Below, in pieces: positions 29,344-38,754 of a DNA stretch of 64,000 nt. The stretch spans positions 62,001 through 126,000 of the forward strand of contig NZ_BJDY01000006.1 of NCBI RefSeq assembly GCF_005405385.1, read 5' to 3'. Within the stretch, counting starts at the first letter, position 1. Every line of letters starts with the position of its first letter. A program made the position numbers and the translations under genes. A model generated the notes under the pieces. The model was given only the letters and a program-made list of their open reading frames with translations, searched no databases and was not told where the DNA came from. This stretch comes from Lactiplantibacillus mudanjiangensis (GTDB taxonomy: Bacteria > Bacillota > Bacilli > Lactobacillales > Lactobacillaceae).

Positions 29344-29397
29344 ATTGATTACAAACTTCCCGCGTTATAAATTTAGTTATTCAAGCAAAAACCAGTA

Positions 29398-29406
29398 TGT
29401 TATACT
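29398..29406 (+). promoter_or_regulatory. Extended -10 promoter of the AzgA-like permease
   Basis: TGTTATACT fits TGnTATAAT at 8/9. No strong -35 is seen. Confidence 0.55.
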
Positions 29407-29455
29407 GAATAATTGTTGAATTGTTAACTTTTTATTATGTTAGGAGCGGGAGAAC

Positions 29456-30760
29456 ATTTTAGAGCAATTATTTCATTTGCGGGAAAACCGCACATCAGTC
29501 CGGCGTGAACTTATCGGTGGACTCACAACCTTTTTAGCCATGTCTTATATTCTGGCCGTAAACCCCGAACTATTGGGTAGTGCTGGAATGAGTAAAACCG
29601 CCGTCTTCACGGCGACCGTTTTAGCTGCGATTGTGGGCTGTTTGCTAATGGGCCTTATCGCCAACTTCCCAGTTGCCTTAGCGCCGGGGATGGGCCTCAA
29701 TGCCTTCTTCACTTATACCGTCGTCCAAGAATGGCATATTCCGTGGCAAACCGCTTTAGCGGGCGTCTTTGTTGCTGGGATCTTATTCATTTTATTGACG
29801 CTATCAAAACTACGAGATAAATTAATCAACTTGATTCCAAGTGCGTTGAAATATGCGGTTTCAGCTGGGATTGGGCTATTTATCGCCTTTTCTGGGTTAC
29901 AGACCTCTGGAATCATCGTGGCAAACAAATCAAACGCCGTGGCGTTAGGTAACTTACACAGTCCAACTGTGTTACTCGCAATCTTCGGGATCATCGTTGG
30001 CGTGATGTTAGTGACCGCTAACGTGACTGGCGGCATCTTCTGGGGCATGTTCATCACTGCCGTTGTCGGCATGATCTTCCAAGTCATCCCGTTACCAACC
30101 GGAATTGTCAGTGGCGTGCCTAGTGTGCAACCAATCTTTGGTGCTGCCGTAACGCATTTGGGCCAAATCAATTCCTTCCAAATGATTATTGTGATTCTGA
30201 CTTTCTTTATCATCGGCCTCTTTGATACATCGGGCACCTTAGTTGGGGTTGCCACCGAAGCCGGCATGGTTAATCATAAAACTGGTGAAGTTAAAGGCGT
30301 TGGGAAAGCCTTATTCAGTGGCGCGGTTGCCACAACCTTAGGTGCCATTTTTGGGACCTCACCAACTACCGCTTACGTGGAATCAACTTCAGGTGTGGCT
30401 GTTGGGGCCCGGACCGGGTTATCCTCCGTTGTCGTAGCCATTTTATTTGCAATTGCCGCCTTCTTCTCACCAATTTTAACGGTGATTACTTCGGCCGTCA
30501 CAGCTTCGGCGTTAATCATCGTTGGGATTTTAATGTTATCAAACGTACAATATATTGATTGGACGAAATTTGAAATCGCCGTGCCAGCCTTCTTCACCAT
30601 GATTATGATGCTGTTGACTTACAGTATTTCGGAAGGATTAGCCGTTGGATTTATCTTCTACCCTATTACCATGAGTGTTAAAGGTCGTTGGCGTGAAGTC
30701 AATGCCCTCATGTGGACCATGATGGTCGTCTTTATACTCTACTTTGCTTTTGTGGCTTAG
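29456..30760 (+). CDS. AzgA-type purine permease (guanine/hypoxanthine or adenine)
   Basis: The protein belongs to the NCS2 AzgA/PbuG/PbuO subgroup: RRELIGGLTTFLAMSYILAVNPELLGSAG, then APGMGLNAFFTYTVV, and IFGTSPTTAYVESTSGVAVGARTGL, with 12 or more membrane segments. It imports guanine and hypoxanthine, or adenine. The start appears to be ATT at 29456: GGAG is 9 nt upstream and the reading gives MLEQLFHLREN, the natural family N-terminus. The first canonical alternative, TTG at 29477, has no RBS and would remove seven conserved-looking residues. It has no riboswitch of its own. Confidence 0.85.
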   Translation: MLEQLFHLRENRTSVRRELIGGLTTFLAMSYILAVNPELLGSAGMSKTAVFTATVLAAIVGCLLMGLIANFPVALAPGMGLNAFFTYTVVQEWHIPWQTALAGVFVAGILFILLTLSKLRDKLINLIPSALKYAVSAGIGLFIAFSGLQTSGIIVANKSNAVALGNLHSPTVLLAIFGIIVGVMLVTANVTGGIFWGMFITAVVGMIFQVIPLPTGIVSGVPSVQPIFGAAVTHLGQINSFQMIIVILTFFIIGLFDTSGTLVGVATEAGMVNHKTGEVKGVGKALFSGAVATTLGAIFGTSPTTAYVESTSGVAVGARTGLSSVVVAILFAIAAFFSPILTVITSAVTASALIIVGILMLSNVQYIDWTKFEIAVPAFFTMIMMLLTYSISEGLAVGFIFYPITMSVKGRWREVNALMWTMMVVFILYFAFVA

Positions 30761-31317
30761 TTAAACTAAAGTTTGAAAGTTAAATGTATTGGTCGAAACC
30801 TTAGCAACATTGGCTTAAGTTGGATTAAATTTTTCACCTACGCCAACCAGCGATTCTACCGGCTGTGGGGACCGGTTCCAGCCAAAGTGCGGGCTTCCAC
30901 CTCGCTTTTGAGCCTAGCCAAAACACTAGTCTCAAAAGTCGTCCATATCGTAAAGTCCGGGGAAATCATCCGGACTAACGATATTTTCACGGCCGGCGCC
31001 ATCACTGGCTGACTCCGGTTATCACGTGGATGCTAATCAATTAGTGATCACTATTATAACCGAGAGTGAGCCCACATTGAGCCCAGCCGTGGGAGGCTCT
31101 AAGCGATAAATCGCTTAGAGCCTGGCGCTTTTGAAACACGGGCTTGGTGGTTCAAAACGACGGTTCAGACCGCTTTTTGGCTGAACCGGTCCGCCCACAG
31201 CGTTCCGGCTTAATGTGGGCAAACGGTAGGTGGCAAGTACGACTAGTTTTGATCGATGAATGCTTATCATATCAACGATTATTGCTAAAACCTAGCTTTC
31301 AACCTTTAGTTAGTTAA
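30761..31317 (+). repeat. Palindromic repeat copy C (full length, with terminal inverted repeats)
   Basis: This full 557-bp copy is bounded by CTAAAGTTTGAAAG (left) and CTTTCAACCTTTAG (right), inverted with 13 of 14 matches. The core 30835-31233 runs from CACCTAC to GTAGGTG. Left arm: hairpins around CTTTTGAG/CTCAAAAG and AGTCCGG/CCGGACT, enclosed by CAGCCAG-type ends. Centre: CGGTTAT/ATAACCG. Right arm: GCCCACATT/AATGTGGGC enclosing a perfect 14-bp hairpin (AGGCTCTAAGCGAT) and CGGTTCAG/CTGAACCG. It starts directly after the permease stop codon. Confidence 0.9.
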
Positions 31318-31321
31318 ACCT

Positions 31322-31372
31322 AAAAAAAGGTTGCATCGGATTTTTTTAAAATTCCGACGCAACCTTTTTTTG
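31322..31372. terminator. Bidirectional terminator next to repeat C
   Basis: AAAAAAAGGTTGC, then a CGGA..TCCG inner stem, GCAACC and a T-run. It serves the methionine-synthase-like gene and possibly the permease. Confidence 0.85.
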
Positions 31373-31387
31373 ATGATCCACTTTTAA

Positions 31388-32539
31388 TTAAGCGCCCCAA
31401 ACTTCTTCGGCGATTGATTTAACCAAGGCGATCTTGGCCCATTGTTGATCAAACGTTAAGACGTTGCCTTCTTCAGTCGAGGCAAATCCACATTGCGTAC
31501 TCAAGCATAACCGATCTAATGGCACATATTTGGCTGCTTCCTGAATCCGATTGAGGATCGTTTGACGATCTTCAAGTTCACCGGATTTAGATGTAATCAA
31601 GCCTAAAACGACCAATTTGTCATCGCTAACCAACTTCAAAGGTTCAAAGCCACCCGCACGTTCACTATCGTATTCTAAGTAATAAGCTTTGACGTTTTCT
31701 TGATTGAACAATGGATCAGCAACACTGTCATAGCCACCAGCAGAGGCCCAAGTTGAATGATAATTTCCCCGACAAATGTGGGTGGTAATGGTTAAATCGG
31801 CTGGTAAATCTTTAATAGCTGCATTGTTAACATCTAAGTAAAGCTGTTTATTTTCATCTAATACCGCATCATTACGATCAGAAACCTCGCCCGTTTCGGC
31901 ACCCTTGGCATGGTTTCCAGCTAACATGCCCCACGTGCAGTCGTCCAATTGAATAGTCCGCGCACCAGCCGCATACAAGTCTTCGATCACTTGATGATAC
32001 GCAGCCGCTAAATCAGCCACAACTTCGGCATCGGTCGCATAGTATTGACGCAAGGCGGCTTGGTTTTCTGGCCGTTGTAGTTCTGCTAAACATTGTGCGG
32101 GTGCCGGAATCGTCTGTTTAACCTGAATACCATCACTAACATGTGCCTGTACAAATTTGAAATGATCCACAAACGGATGGTTGGCCCCACTTAACTTGCC
32201 ACTCACCGTCGCGGTTTCGGCCCGCGTTTCTTCATCGTGGAAAATGTAGCCTTGGTCTAATTGCTTCTTGCTGATACCTTGTAATCCCCAGAAAAAATCT
32301 AAATGCCACCAACTGCGCCGAAATTCCCCATCGGTAACGGCCTTTAGCCCAGCAGCTTCTTGTTGCTTAATCAGTTCAATAATACTCGTATCCTCAACGG
32401 CTTTTAATCCAGCTGCATCTAATTGACCGGCTGCGAATTGGGCCCGCGCATCCTTTAAAACTTGTGGACGTAATAAACTACCGACGACGTCATAGCGGAA
32501 TGGTGAAACGGTGCGTTTAGTAAAAGTTGTTGTTGTCAT
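31388..32539 (-). CDS. MetE C-terminal-like methionine synthase (YxjG/YxjH type)
   Basis: The 383-residue protein equals the C-terminal half of cobalamin-independent methionine synthase. It begins FRYDVVGSLLRPQVLKDAR and carries TDGEFRRSWWHLDFFWGL. Candidate zinc ligands are in ITTHICRGNYHS (His-Cys, about 252-263) and LCLSTQCGFAST near the C-terminus. Family members methylate homocysteine from alternative methyl donors; YxjG/YxjH are implicated in methionine supply. A T-box leader supports a role in methionine metabolism. It is monocistronic. Confidence 0.85.
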   Translation of the reverse strand: MTTTTFTKRTVSPFRYDVVGSLLRPQVLKDARAQFAAGQLDAAGLKAVEDTSIIELIKQQEAAGLKAVTDGEFRRSWWHLDFFWGLQGISKKQLDQGYIFHDEETRAETATVSGKLSGANHPFVDHFKFVQAHVSDGIQVKQTIPAPAQCLAELQRPENQAALRQYYATDAEVVADLAAAYHQVIEDLYAAGARTIQLDDCTWGMLAGNHAKGAETGEVSDRNDAVLDENKQLYLDVNNAAIKDLPADLTITTHICRGNYHSTWASAGGYDSVADPLFNQENVKAYYLEYDSERAGGFEPLKLVSDDKLVVLGLITSKSGELEDRQTILNRIQEAAKYVPLDRLCLSTQCGFASTEEGNVLTFDQQWAKIALVKSIAEEVWGA

Positions 32540-32579
32540 TTGAAAAACCCCTGTCTAATTTTTAATTAATTTTAATCGT

Positions 32580-32842
32580 AAAAAAAACGTCCCTTTTAAC
32601 CACCAATGTGATTAAAAGGGACGTTTGCTTAACGCGTTGCCACCCTACTTCGTAACGATCTTGACGATCGCTGCCTCAATGGTACCAATTGATACCTGGC
32701 AAAGTAACGGTTGCAACCGGCCAAGTAGCGTGAACCACCTGACATGCTCAGAGCTCATCTTCAGTGCCGTCTCAAGACCCGTTTCCACTAGTCGGGTTCA
32801 CTGTTGCTTGAGTTAGTCACTTACTCTTCTCGTCAACGCAAA
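32580..32842 (-). promoter_or_regulatory. T-box riboswitch upstream of the methionine-synthase-like gene
   Basis: The minus-strand leader has stem I with AGTAAG and GAAGATGAGC. The T-box sequence AGGGTGGCAACGCG is at about 32633-32647, and the terminator ACGTCCCTTTTA...TAAAAGGGACGT with eight T at 32580-32627. The codon ATG in GAGCATGTC is the likely specifier, so uncharged tRNA-Met would allow read-through. The specifier call is by analogy with the glyQS leader. Confidence 0.88.
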
Positions 32843-32870
32843 ATTAAATTACGATTAAATTGATGACTAA

Positions 32871-32899
32871 ATCATAAGTCGTTTTCTCATAATTGTCAA
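32871..32899 (-). promoter_or_regulatory. Promoter of the T-box-methionine-synthase-like transcript
   Basis: Minus strand TTGACA (32894-32899), 17 bp, TATGAT (32871-32876). It starts only 13 bp beyond the purD stop codon. Confidence 0.8.
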
Positions 32900-32912
32900 G
32901 CGACTACTAAAA

Positions 32913-34145
32913 TTAATTTTGTAATCCTTTATCACCAATATCATGCCGATAAATTAATCGACCCGTTGAAAGTTGTGTCAATTGCCGATAAACCGCCGTT
33001 TGTGCGGCCGCCAACGTTGCTGCCTTGGCAGTCACCATCATGACCCGACCACCCACACTGACTAAATGATCTGGTGTTCCGGCCACGCTAGCATAATCAG
33101 CACCAGCTAACGTCGGCACGGGCACATGGGTTTCTGGCATATTCGGATAGCCAGGTGCAGCTAAAACAACGCCTAGATAGGTTTCACTTTTTTGCCAACT
33201 AACAGTCGGTTGGCGATGTTGTAAGAGATCCAAAATGAGTTGATAAAAGTCCCCTTGCAGTTGTGGCAACAAAATTTGGGTTTCTGGATCGCCCAATCGC
33301 AAATTATATTCGATAACTTGAACACCCTGCGCCGTTAAAATACCCCCAACATACAGAATGCCTTCAAAACTTAACCCTTCGGCCTTGAGCCCACATAATG
33401 TCGGTTCAATAATGGTTTGGATGGTTGTTTGGACAATTGCCGGTGTAATTTGTGGCACTGGTGAATAAGCCCCCATGCCGCCAGTATTTGGGCCAAGATC
33501 ACCATCTTGCAACCGTTTATGGTCTTGTGCTGTTGGTAATAACACGTAGTTGTCACCACCCACCAAAACCATTTGAGAAAACTCAAATCCGGCCATAAAG
33601 CCTTCAATCAAGACGGTATCGGTTGTCGCAAAGGCCGCTACTAACGCTTGTTCAGCTTGAACTAAGGTTGTGGCAACGGTAACGCCTTTACCAGCCGCTA
33701 GCCCATCAACCTTGATGACCTGTGGTAAAGCAGCCGTTTGACTGTAGGCTTGTGCACTGGCCAAATCATGAAAGACCTGATAGTCGGCGGTTGGAATCTG
33801 GTAACGAGACATAAAATCTTTAGCAAATAACTTAGAACTTTCAAGCTGGGCAGTCGCTTGTCGAGGACCGAAAATAGCTAAACCAGCTGCTTGAAAATAA
33901 TCCACAATTCCAGCTGCTAATGGTACTTCGGGACCAACAAACGTTAAACTAACCATTTGTTGGCGGGCCAAGGTCGCTAACCCGTCAAAGTCTAGTTCAT
34001 CAATTGCAACTGTTTGAATGCCATCCCGTTGCATTCCCGGATTACCTGGTGCGCATATCACTGTATCGACTTGTGGACTAGCTAACATCGCTTTGGCAAT
34101 CGCATGTTCGCGACCACCATTTCCAATAATTAAGACCGTTGCCAT
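32913..34145 (-). CDS. purD: Phosphoribosylamine--glycine ligase (GARS)
   Basis: PurD makes GAR from phosphoribosylamine, glycine and ATP. The 410-residue ATP-grasp protein opens [19 protein letters not shown] and carries [13 protein letters not shown]-like and [14 protein letters not shown] motifs. It is the last gene of the operon. The ATG at 34145 has GGTGGGTG upstream; an in-frame ATG at 34160 is fused to AAAGG and less likely. No terminator is seen before the next promoter. Confidence 0.93.
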   Translation of the reverse strand: MATVLIIGNGGREHAIAKAMLASPQVDTVICAPGNPGMQRDGIQTVAIDELDFDGLATLARQQMVSLTFVGPEVPLAAGIVDYFQAAGLAIFGPRQATAQLESSKLFAKDFMSRYQIPTADYQVFHDLASAQAYSQTAALPQVIKVDGLAAGKGVTVATTLVQAEQALVAAFATTDTVLIEGFMAGFEFSQMVLVGGDNYVLLPTAQDHKRLQDGDLGPNTGGMGAYSPVPQITPAIVQTTIQTIIEPTLCGLKAEGLSFEGILYVGGILTAQGVQVIEYNLRLGDPETQILLPQLQGDFYQLILDLLQHRQPTVSWQKSETYLGVVLAAPGYPNMPETHVPVPTLAGADYASVAGTPDHLVSVGGRVMMVTAKAATLAAAQTAVYRQLTQLSTGRLIYRHDIGDKGLQN

Positions 34146-34171
34146 CTTGTCACCCACCATCCTTTGCTTGA

Positions 34172-35704
34172 TTAATGCCGGAAGTGCCGCACACCAGTTG
34201 TCACCATGGCAATGCCATACTTGTCAGCCATAGCAATTGAGTCTTGATCTCGAATACTTCCGCCTGGTTGTACAATTGCGCGAATGCCATGTTGGGCAGC
34301 ATATTCAACACAATCGTCCATTGGGAAAAAGGCATCCGAAGCTAAAATTGCTTGTTCATAGCCTGGTTGTTGCATGGCTTTATCAATCGCAATCTTAGTT
34401 GAATCAATCCGGTTCATTTGACCAGAACCCACGCCCAAGGTCCGATCAGTGGTTGTCACCACAATCGCATTACTCTTCACATGTTTGACCACTTGTTGGC
34501 CAAATGCTAACGCCTTTAATTGTTCAGTCGTAGGTTGTTGTTTCGTTACAACCGTAAAATCAGCCGGCGTTTCGATCTTTTGATCAACTGCTTGGCGTAA
34601 TAACCCACCGCCAACCGAAATCGTTTCAAAACCATCGGCCGTATGTGCTTGATTAAAATCAACCGTCATTAACCGTAAATTCTTTTTCTTCGCTAAAACG
34701 GCATAGGCCTCATCATCAAAACTGGGCGCAATAATAATTTCTAAGAATAGCTCATGCATCTTTTGGGCCGTTGCCACATCTACAGGACGGTTTACCGCAA
34801 TAATGCCCCCAAAAATTGAAATCGAATCAGCAGCATAGGCTTTGTCCCAAGCACTTTCTAGCGTTTCGCCTAAGCCCACGCCACATGGATTCATATGCTT
34901 CATCGCGACTACAGCTGGTTGCGCATATTCACTAACCATTCGTAGCGCAGCATCAGCATCTTTGATGTTGTTATAGGACAATTCCTTACCATGCAATTGT
35001 TTGGCACCAGTAATTGAAAATGGTGTTGGCAACGCATTTTCATAAAAGGTCGCGGTTTGATGACTGTTTTCGCCATAACGCAAGGCTTGTTTTTTATCAT
35101 AAGTTAACGTTAGCTTTTCAGGATACGTTTCAGTCGTTAAGTATTGGGCAATTAACGCATCGTAAGCCGCCGTATGTTGAAATACTTTGGCCGCTAAGTT
35201 TTGCCGAAAAGCTGGCGTAACCGTATCGGTTTGTAACGCCGTCAACAGGTCCGCATAGTCCGCTGGATCAACCACTGGTAATACCGCCGCAAAGTTTTTT
35301 GCCGCTGAACGTAACATCGATGGGCCACCGATATCAATTTGTTCAATTGCTTCAGCTTGGGTCACATCAGGTTGTTGAATCGTGGCCTTAAACGGATACA
35401 AATTAACCACAACTAAATCAATTGGCGTAATGCCAGCGTCCTTCAACTGTGCCATATGTGCAGGCACATCGCGTCGCGCTAATAAGCCAGCATGAACATT
35501 TGGATGTAAGGTCTTAACCCGACCATCCAACATTTCTGGAAATCCAGTCACGTCTTCAATGCCCATCACCGGAATATTAGCTGCTTCCAACGCTTTTTTG
35601 GTGCCACCGGTTGAAACCAATTGATAATCTAATGCCACTAATCCTTGTGCAAACGCTGTTAATCCTTGTTTATCAGATACACTTAATAAGGCCCGTTTTG
35701 TCAT
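34172..35704 (-). CDS. purH: Bifunctional AICAR transformylase / IMP cyclohydrolase
   Basis: PurH carries out the last two steps to IMP. The 510 residues comprise an N-terminal MGS-like cyclohydrolase ([30 protein letters not shown]) and a C-terminal transformylase with [14 protein letters not shown] and [12 protein letters not shown]. Its ATG directly abuts the purN stop (1-nt spacing). Confidence 0.95.
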   Translation of the reverse strand: MTKRALLSVSDKQGLTAFAQGLVALDYQLVSTGGTKKALEAANIPVMGIEDVTGFPEMLDGRVKTLHPNVHAGLLARRDVPAHMAQLKDAGITPIDLVVVNLYPFKATIQQPDVTQAEAIEQIDIGGPSMLRSAAKNFAAVLPVVDPADYADLLTALQTDTVTPAFRQNLAAKVFQHTAAYDALIAQYLTTETYPEKLTLTYDKKQALRYGENSHQTATFYENALPTPFSITGAKQLHGKELSYNNIKDADAALRMVSEYAQPAVVAMKHMNPCGVGLGETLESAWDKAYAADSISIFGGIIAVNRPVDVATAQKMHELFLEIIIAPSFDDEAYAVLAKKKNLRLMTVDFNQAHTADGFETISVGGGLLRQAVDQKIETPADFTVVTKQQPTTEQLKALAFGQQVVKHVKSNAIVVTTTDRTLGVGSGQMNRIDSTKIAIDKAMQQPGYEQAILASDAFFPMDDCVEYAAQHGIRAIVQPGGSIRDQDSIAMADKYGIAMVTTGVRHFRH

Positions 35705-36283
35705 TTAAATAGCTCCTTCATTAATGAGTGACTGTAAGACGTCTGGATAAAATTGATGTTCCACCGTATGAATCCGCGTGGCTAAACTTTCGATCGTATC
35801 AGTTGATAACACGGGGACGACCCGCTGATCAATCACTTGACCAGTATCGACCCCCGCATCGATGTAATGAATGGTGACGCCGGTTTCGCTCACCCCTGCC
35901 TGGAAAGCATCTTCAATCCCATGGCGACCCGGAAACTTTGGTAACAGCGCCGGGTGAATGTTTAAAATTCGATGGGGATACGCCGTTAACAACGTGGCAC
36001 CGATAATGCGCATGTACCCGGCAAGTAAGATTACCTCAACTTGCGCGCGTTGCAGCGCGGTTAAGATAATTTGTTCAGCCGCCGTCTTAGTCGCATAATC
36101 ATGAAAATTCACGACTAACACCGGCACTTGTAAATCCTGCGCTTTTTTAATAACAGGTGCCAACGATTGATCGCAAACCAGCAACGTGATCTCGGCCGGT
36201 ATTGACCGGTCAATAATCGCTTGCTGCAACGCGACAAAATTCGTCCCATTGCCAGAAGCAAAAACTGCAATCTTTTTAAGCAT
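35705..36283 (-). CDS. purN: Phosphoribosylglycinamide formyltransferase
   Basis: PurN formylates GAR using 10-formyl-THF. The 192-residue protein starts KKIAVFASGNGTNFVAL. It has the catalytic region LAGYMRIIG...ILNIHPALLPKFPGRHGIEDA, where the Asn and His are conserved, and VTIHYIDAGVDTGQVI. Its ATG at 36283 has AGGAGG 7 nt upstream and overlaps the purM stop by 8 nt. Confidence 0.95.
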   Translation of the reverse strand: MLKKIAVFASGNGTNFVALQQAIIDRSIPAEITLLVCDQSLAPVIKKAQDLQVPVLVVNFHDYATKTAAEQIILTALQRAQVEVILLAGYMRIIGATLLTAYPHRILNIHPALLPKFPGRHGIEDAFQAGVSETGVTIHYIDAGVDTGQVIDQRVVPVLSTDTIESLATRIHTVEHQFYPDVLQSLINEGAI

Positions 36284-37301
36284 GCGCCGCCTCCTGAAAG
36301 GCCACTGGCGTATTGCCCGCATTCACTCGGCCAACCTCGACATACGCTTGTTGTCCCGCTGCTAATACTGCTTTAGTTGCCGCCAAATTTTCTGGATGCA
36401 CCATCAGGACCATCCCTAAGCCCAGGTTAAATGTGCTGCGCATATCACTCGGCGTCAGCTCACCTAATTTGGCTAGCAACGACATGATTGGTGGTACTGA
36501 CCAAGACCCTAAATCGAATTGTGCGCTCAAGCCCGCTGGTAATGCCCGTGCCACATTTTCAATCAACCCACCACCAGTAATATGAGCGATACTGGCCACT
36601 AACTTTTGCTGTAACAGTGGCAAGACACTAGCAACATAGATTTGTGTTGGCCGTAAAAGTTCTGTTTGTAAATCGTGATCAAGTTCGGCAAATTGATGGG
36701 TCAATTCAAAGTGATGTTGTTTAAATAAAATATCGCGTACTAAGCTAAAACCATTGGCATGCAATCCGTTAGACGGCAGGCCGATTAACACATCACCAGC
36801 CCGTACATTGTCTGGTGTCAGTAAGTCCGCTCGATTAGCAATTCCCACTGCGAAACCTGCTAAATCATAATGATCATTGCCATACATGTCGGGCATCTCG
36901 GCAGTTTCGCCACCAATTAAACTGGTCCCGGCCTGTTTGCAGCCAGCGACTACGCCTTGTAAAATTGCCTTTACGCGTGTTTGATCGGTATGTCCAAGGC
37001 CCAAATAGTCTAAGAAAAATTGCGGCCGTGCACCTTGTGCCAAAATATCATTGACACACATTGCCACTAAATCAATGCCAATGGTTGTGTGTTGTTGTGC
37101 AGCAATAGCGACTAACAATTTCGTTCCAACCCCATCGGTCCCTGCCACTAAGACGGGCTCATTAGCAACGTCACTCGACGTTAGCGGAAACAAGCCGCCA
37201 AAAGCCCCTAATTGCGTATTACCACTCATTTGCTTGATCGTTTTTAACACAGCATAGCCAGCATCGATATCGACACCAGCCTGTTTATAGGCATCACTCA
37301 C
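36276..37301 (-). CDS. purM: Phosphoribosylformylglycinamidine cyclo-ligase
   Basis: PurM closes the imidazole ring to AIR. The 341-residue protein begins SDAYKQAGVDIDAGYAVLKTIK and shows LVAGTDGVGTKLLVA, the core ATP/Mg motif, then IGGETAEMPDMY and SNGLHANGFSLVR. The start is GTG at 37301 with GAGGAG 8 nt upstream; longer readings run back into purF and lack support. Confidence 0.93.
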   Translation of the reverse strand: MSDAYKQAGVDIDAGYAVLKTIKQMSGNTQLGAFGGLFPLTSSDVANEPVLVAGTDGVGTKLLVAIAAQQHTTIGIDLVAMCVNDILAQGARPQFFLDYLGLGHTDQTRVKAILQGVVAGCKQAGTSLIGGETAEMPDMYGNDHYDLAGFAVGIANRADLLTPDNVRAGDVLIGLPSNGLHANGFSLVRDILFKQHHFELTHQFAELDHDLQTELLRPTQIYVASVLPLLQQKLVASIAHITGGGLIENVARALPAGLSAQFDLGSWSVPPIMSLLAKLGELTPSDMRSTFNLGLGMVLMVHPENLAATKAVLAAGQQAYVEVGRVNAGNTPVAFQEAAHA

Positions 37302-37314
37302 CTGCTTCACTCCT

Positions 37315-38754
37315 CTACTTGTGTAACTGCAATTGTCGAATTTCTTCATCATATTCGACTTGATAATCATAAAGCGGTGTTGGATAATCACCATTAAAGT
37401 AAGCCATACATAAGCCACCATATGGCGCTTCAACTTTCAATCCAACTGACTCAATGACGCCAGCCTCACTTAAAAAGCCTAATGAATCGGCACCAAAAGA
37501 TTGGCACATTTCTGGAATCGTTTGATTAGCCGCGATCAACTCACGTGTCGTTTGAATATCAATGCCATAAAAACAAGGATAGCGTAATGGTGGAGACGCA
37601 ATTCGCAAATGAACAGACTTGGCACCAGCATCTTTCAACAACTTCACAATGCGGCGACTCGTCGTTCCACGAACGATTGAATCATCAATCAAGACCACCC
37701 GTTTACCAGCTACCACCCCTTTTACCGCCGATAACTTCATGCGAACTCCTTGTTCACGCAAGGCTTGCGTTGGTTGGATAAAGGTTCGTGAAGAATATTG
37801 ATTCTTAATCAGGCCCATTTCATATGGCAGGCCGCTGGCTTCGGCATAACCAGTCGCAGCGGATAGTGATGAGTTCGGTACACCGACCACGATATCGGCC
37901 TCAACCGGTTGTTCCTGAGCTAGTCGAGCGCCCATTCGTTTACGAGCTGAGTGCACATTGACGCCATAAATATCGGAATCCGGTCGGGCAAAGTAGATAA
38001 ATTCCATGGAACAGATCGCTAACTGAGTGTCGGTTGTATAATGATCAATTTTTAAGCCCTGATCATCAATCGTAAGTAGCTCACCAGGATGTACATCTTG
38101 AATAAACGTTGCACCCACCGCATCTAACGCACAAGTTTCACTACAAACCACATAACCACCAGTCGGTAGTTGACCGACGACCAAGGGCCGAAAGCCATTG
38201 GGATCAAGGGCTGCAAATAATCGATCATTGGTGATTAACAAGTAGGCAAAACCACCTTGGACTTGATTTAAAGCGTCTTTAACTTGTTCATCCAAGGTCG
38301 GGGCCTTACTCCGACGAATCAGATGCATCAAGATTTCGCTATCGGAACTCGCATGAAAAATCGCGCCAGCTTGTTCAAGCTCACGACGTAAACTCACGGC
38401 GTTCGTCAGATTGCCGTTATGGGCCAAGGCAAACTGGGCATCGCTGAAATTAAATTCTAGCGGTTGAATATTTTCAACACCATGGTTACCCGCGGTGGCA
38501 TACCGCACATGTCCGACCGCCGCTGTTCCCGTTAGTCGGTCTAAGCGCCGTGGATCACGAAATACATCCGCAAGTAAGCCTAAGCCACGTTCAGATTTTA
38601 ACGTACCTTGATCATTAGCCGTAATACCCGCGCCCTCTTGACCGCGATGTTGAAGAGCATGTAAACCAAAATAGGTGAGTTGAGCAGCATCAGGAGACCC
38701 CCAAACACCAAAGACGCCACATTCTTCATTGAGACCCTTTACTTCAGTCGACAT
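37315..38754 (-). CDS. purF: Amidophosphoribosyltransferase
   Basis: PurF makes phosphoribosylamine from PRPP and glutamine, the first committed purine step. The 479-residue protein has an 11-residue propeptide ([11 protein letters not shown]) ahead of the nucleophile Cys12 in CGVFGVWG. It has the Ntn glutaminase [11 protein letters not shown] and the PRPP loop [29 protein letters not shown] lies 7 nt before the ATG, which overlaps purL by 16 nt. Confidence 0.95.
   Translation of the reverse strand: MSTEVKGLNEECGVFGVWGSPDAAQLTYFGLHALQHRGQEGAGITANDQGTLKSERGLGLLADVFRDPRRLDRLTGTAAVGHVRYATAGNHGVENIQPLEFNFSDAQFALAHNGNLTNAVSLRRELEQAGAIFHASSDSEILMHLIRRSKAPTLDEQVKDALNQVQGGFAYLLITNDRLFAALDPNGFRPLVVGQLPTGGYVVCSETCALDAVGATFIQDVHPGELLTIDDQGLKIDHYTTDTQLAICSMEFIYFARPDSDIYGVNVHSARKRMGARLAQEQPVEADIVVGVPNSSLSAATGYAEASGLPYEMGLIKNQYSSRTFIQPTQALREQGVRMKLSAVKGVVAGKRVVLIDDSIVRGTTSRRIVKLLKDAGAKSVHLRIASPPLRYPCFYGIDIQTTRELIAANQTIPEMCQSFGADSLGFLSEAGVIESVGLKVEAPYGGLCMAYFNGDYPTPLYDYQVEYDEEIRQLQLHK

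Noticed and set aside
29713-30267. 184-codon frame antisense to the AzgA-like permease
   Set aside because: Antisense to membrane-protein codons and without RBS or homology; a shadow frame.
30761-31317. Insertion sequence with transposase
   Set aside because: Terminal inverted repeats are present, but no copy has a credible transposase frame or a clear target-site duplication; kept as a non-autonomous repeat.
37302-37433. Longer purM start reading back into purF
   Set aside because: The extra 44 residues overlap purF, have no RBS and do not look like PurM; GTG at 37301 has a strong RBS.
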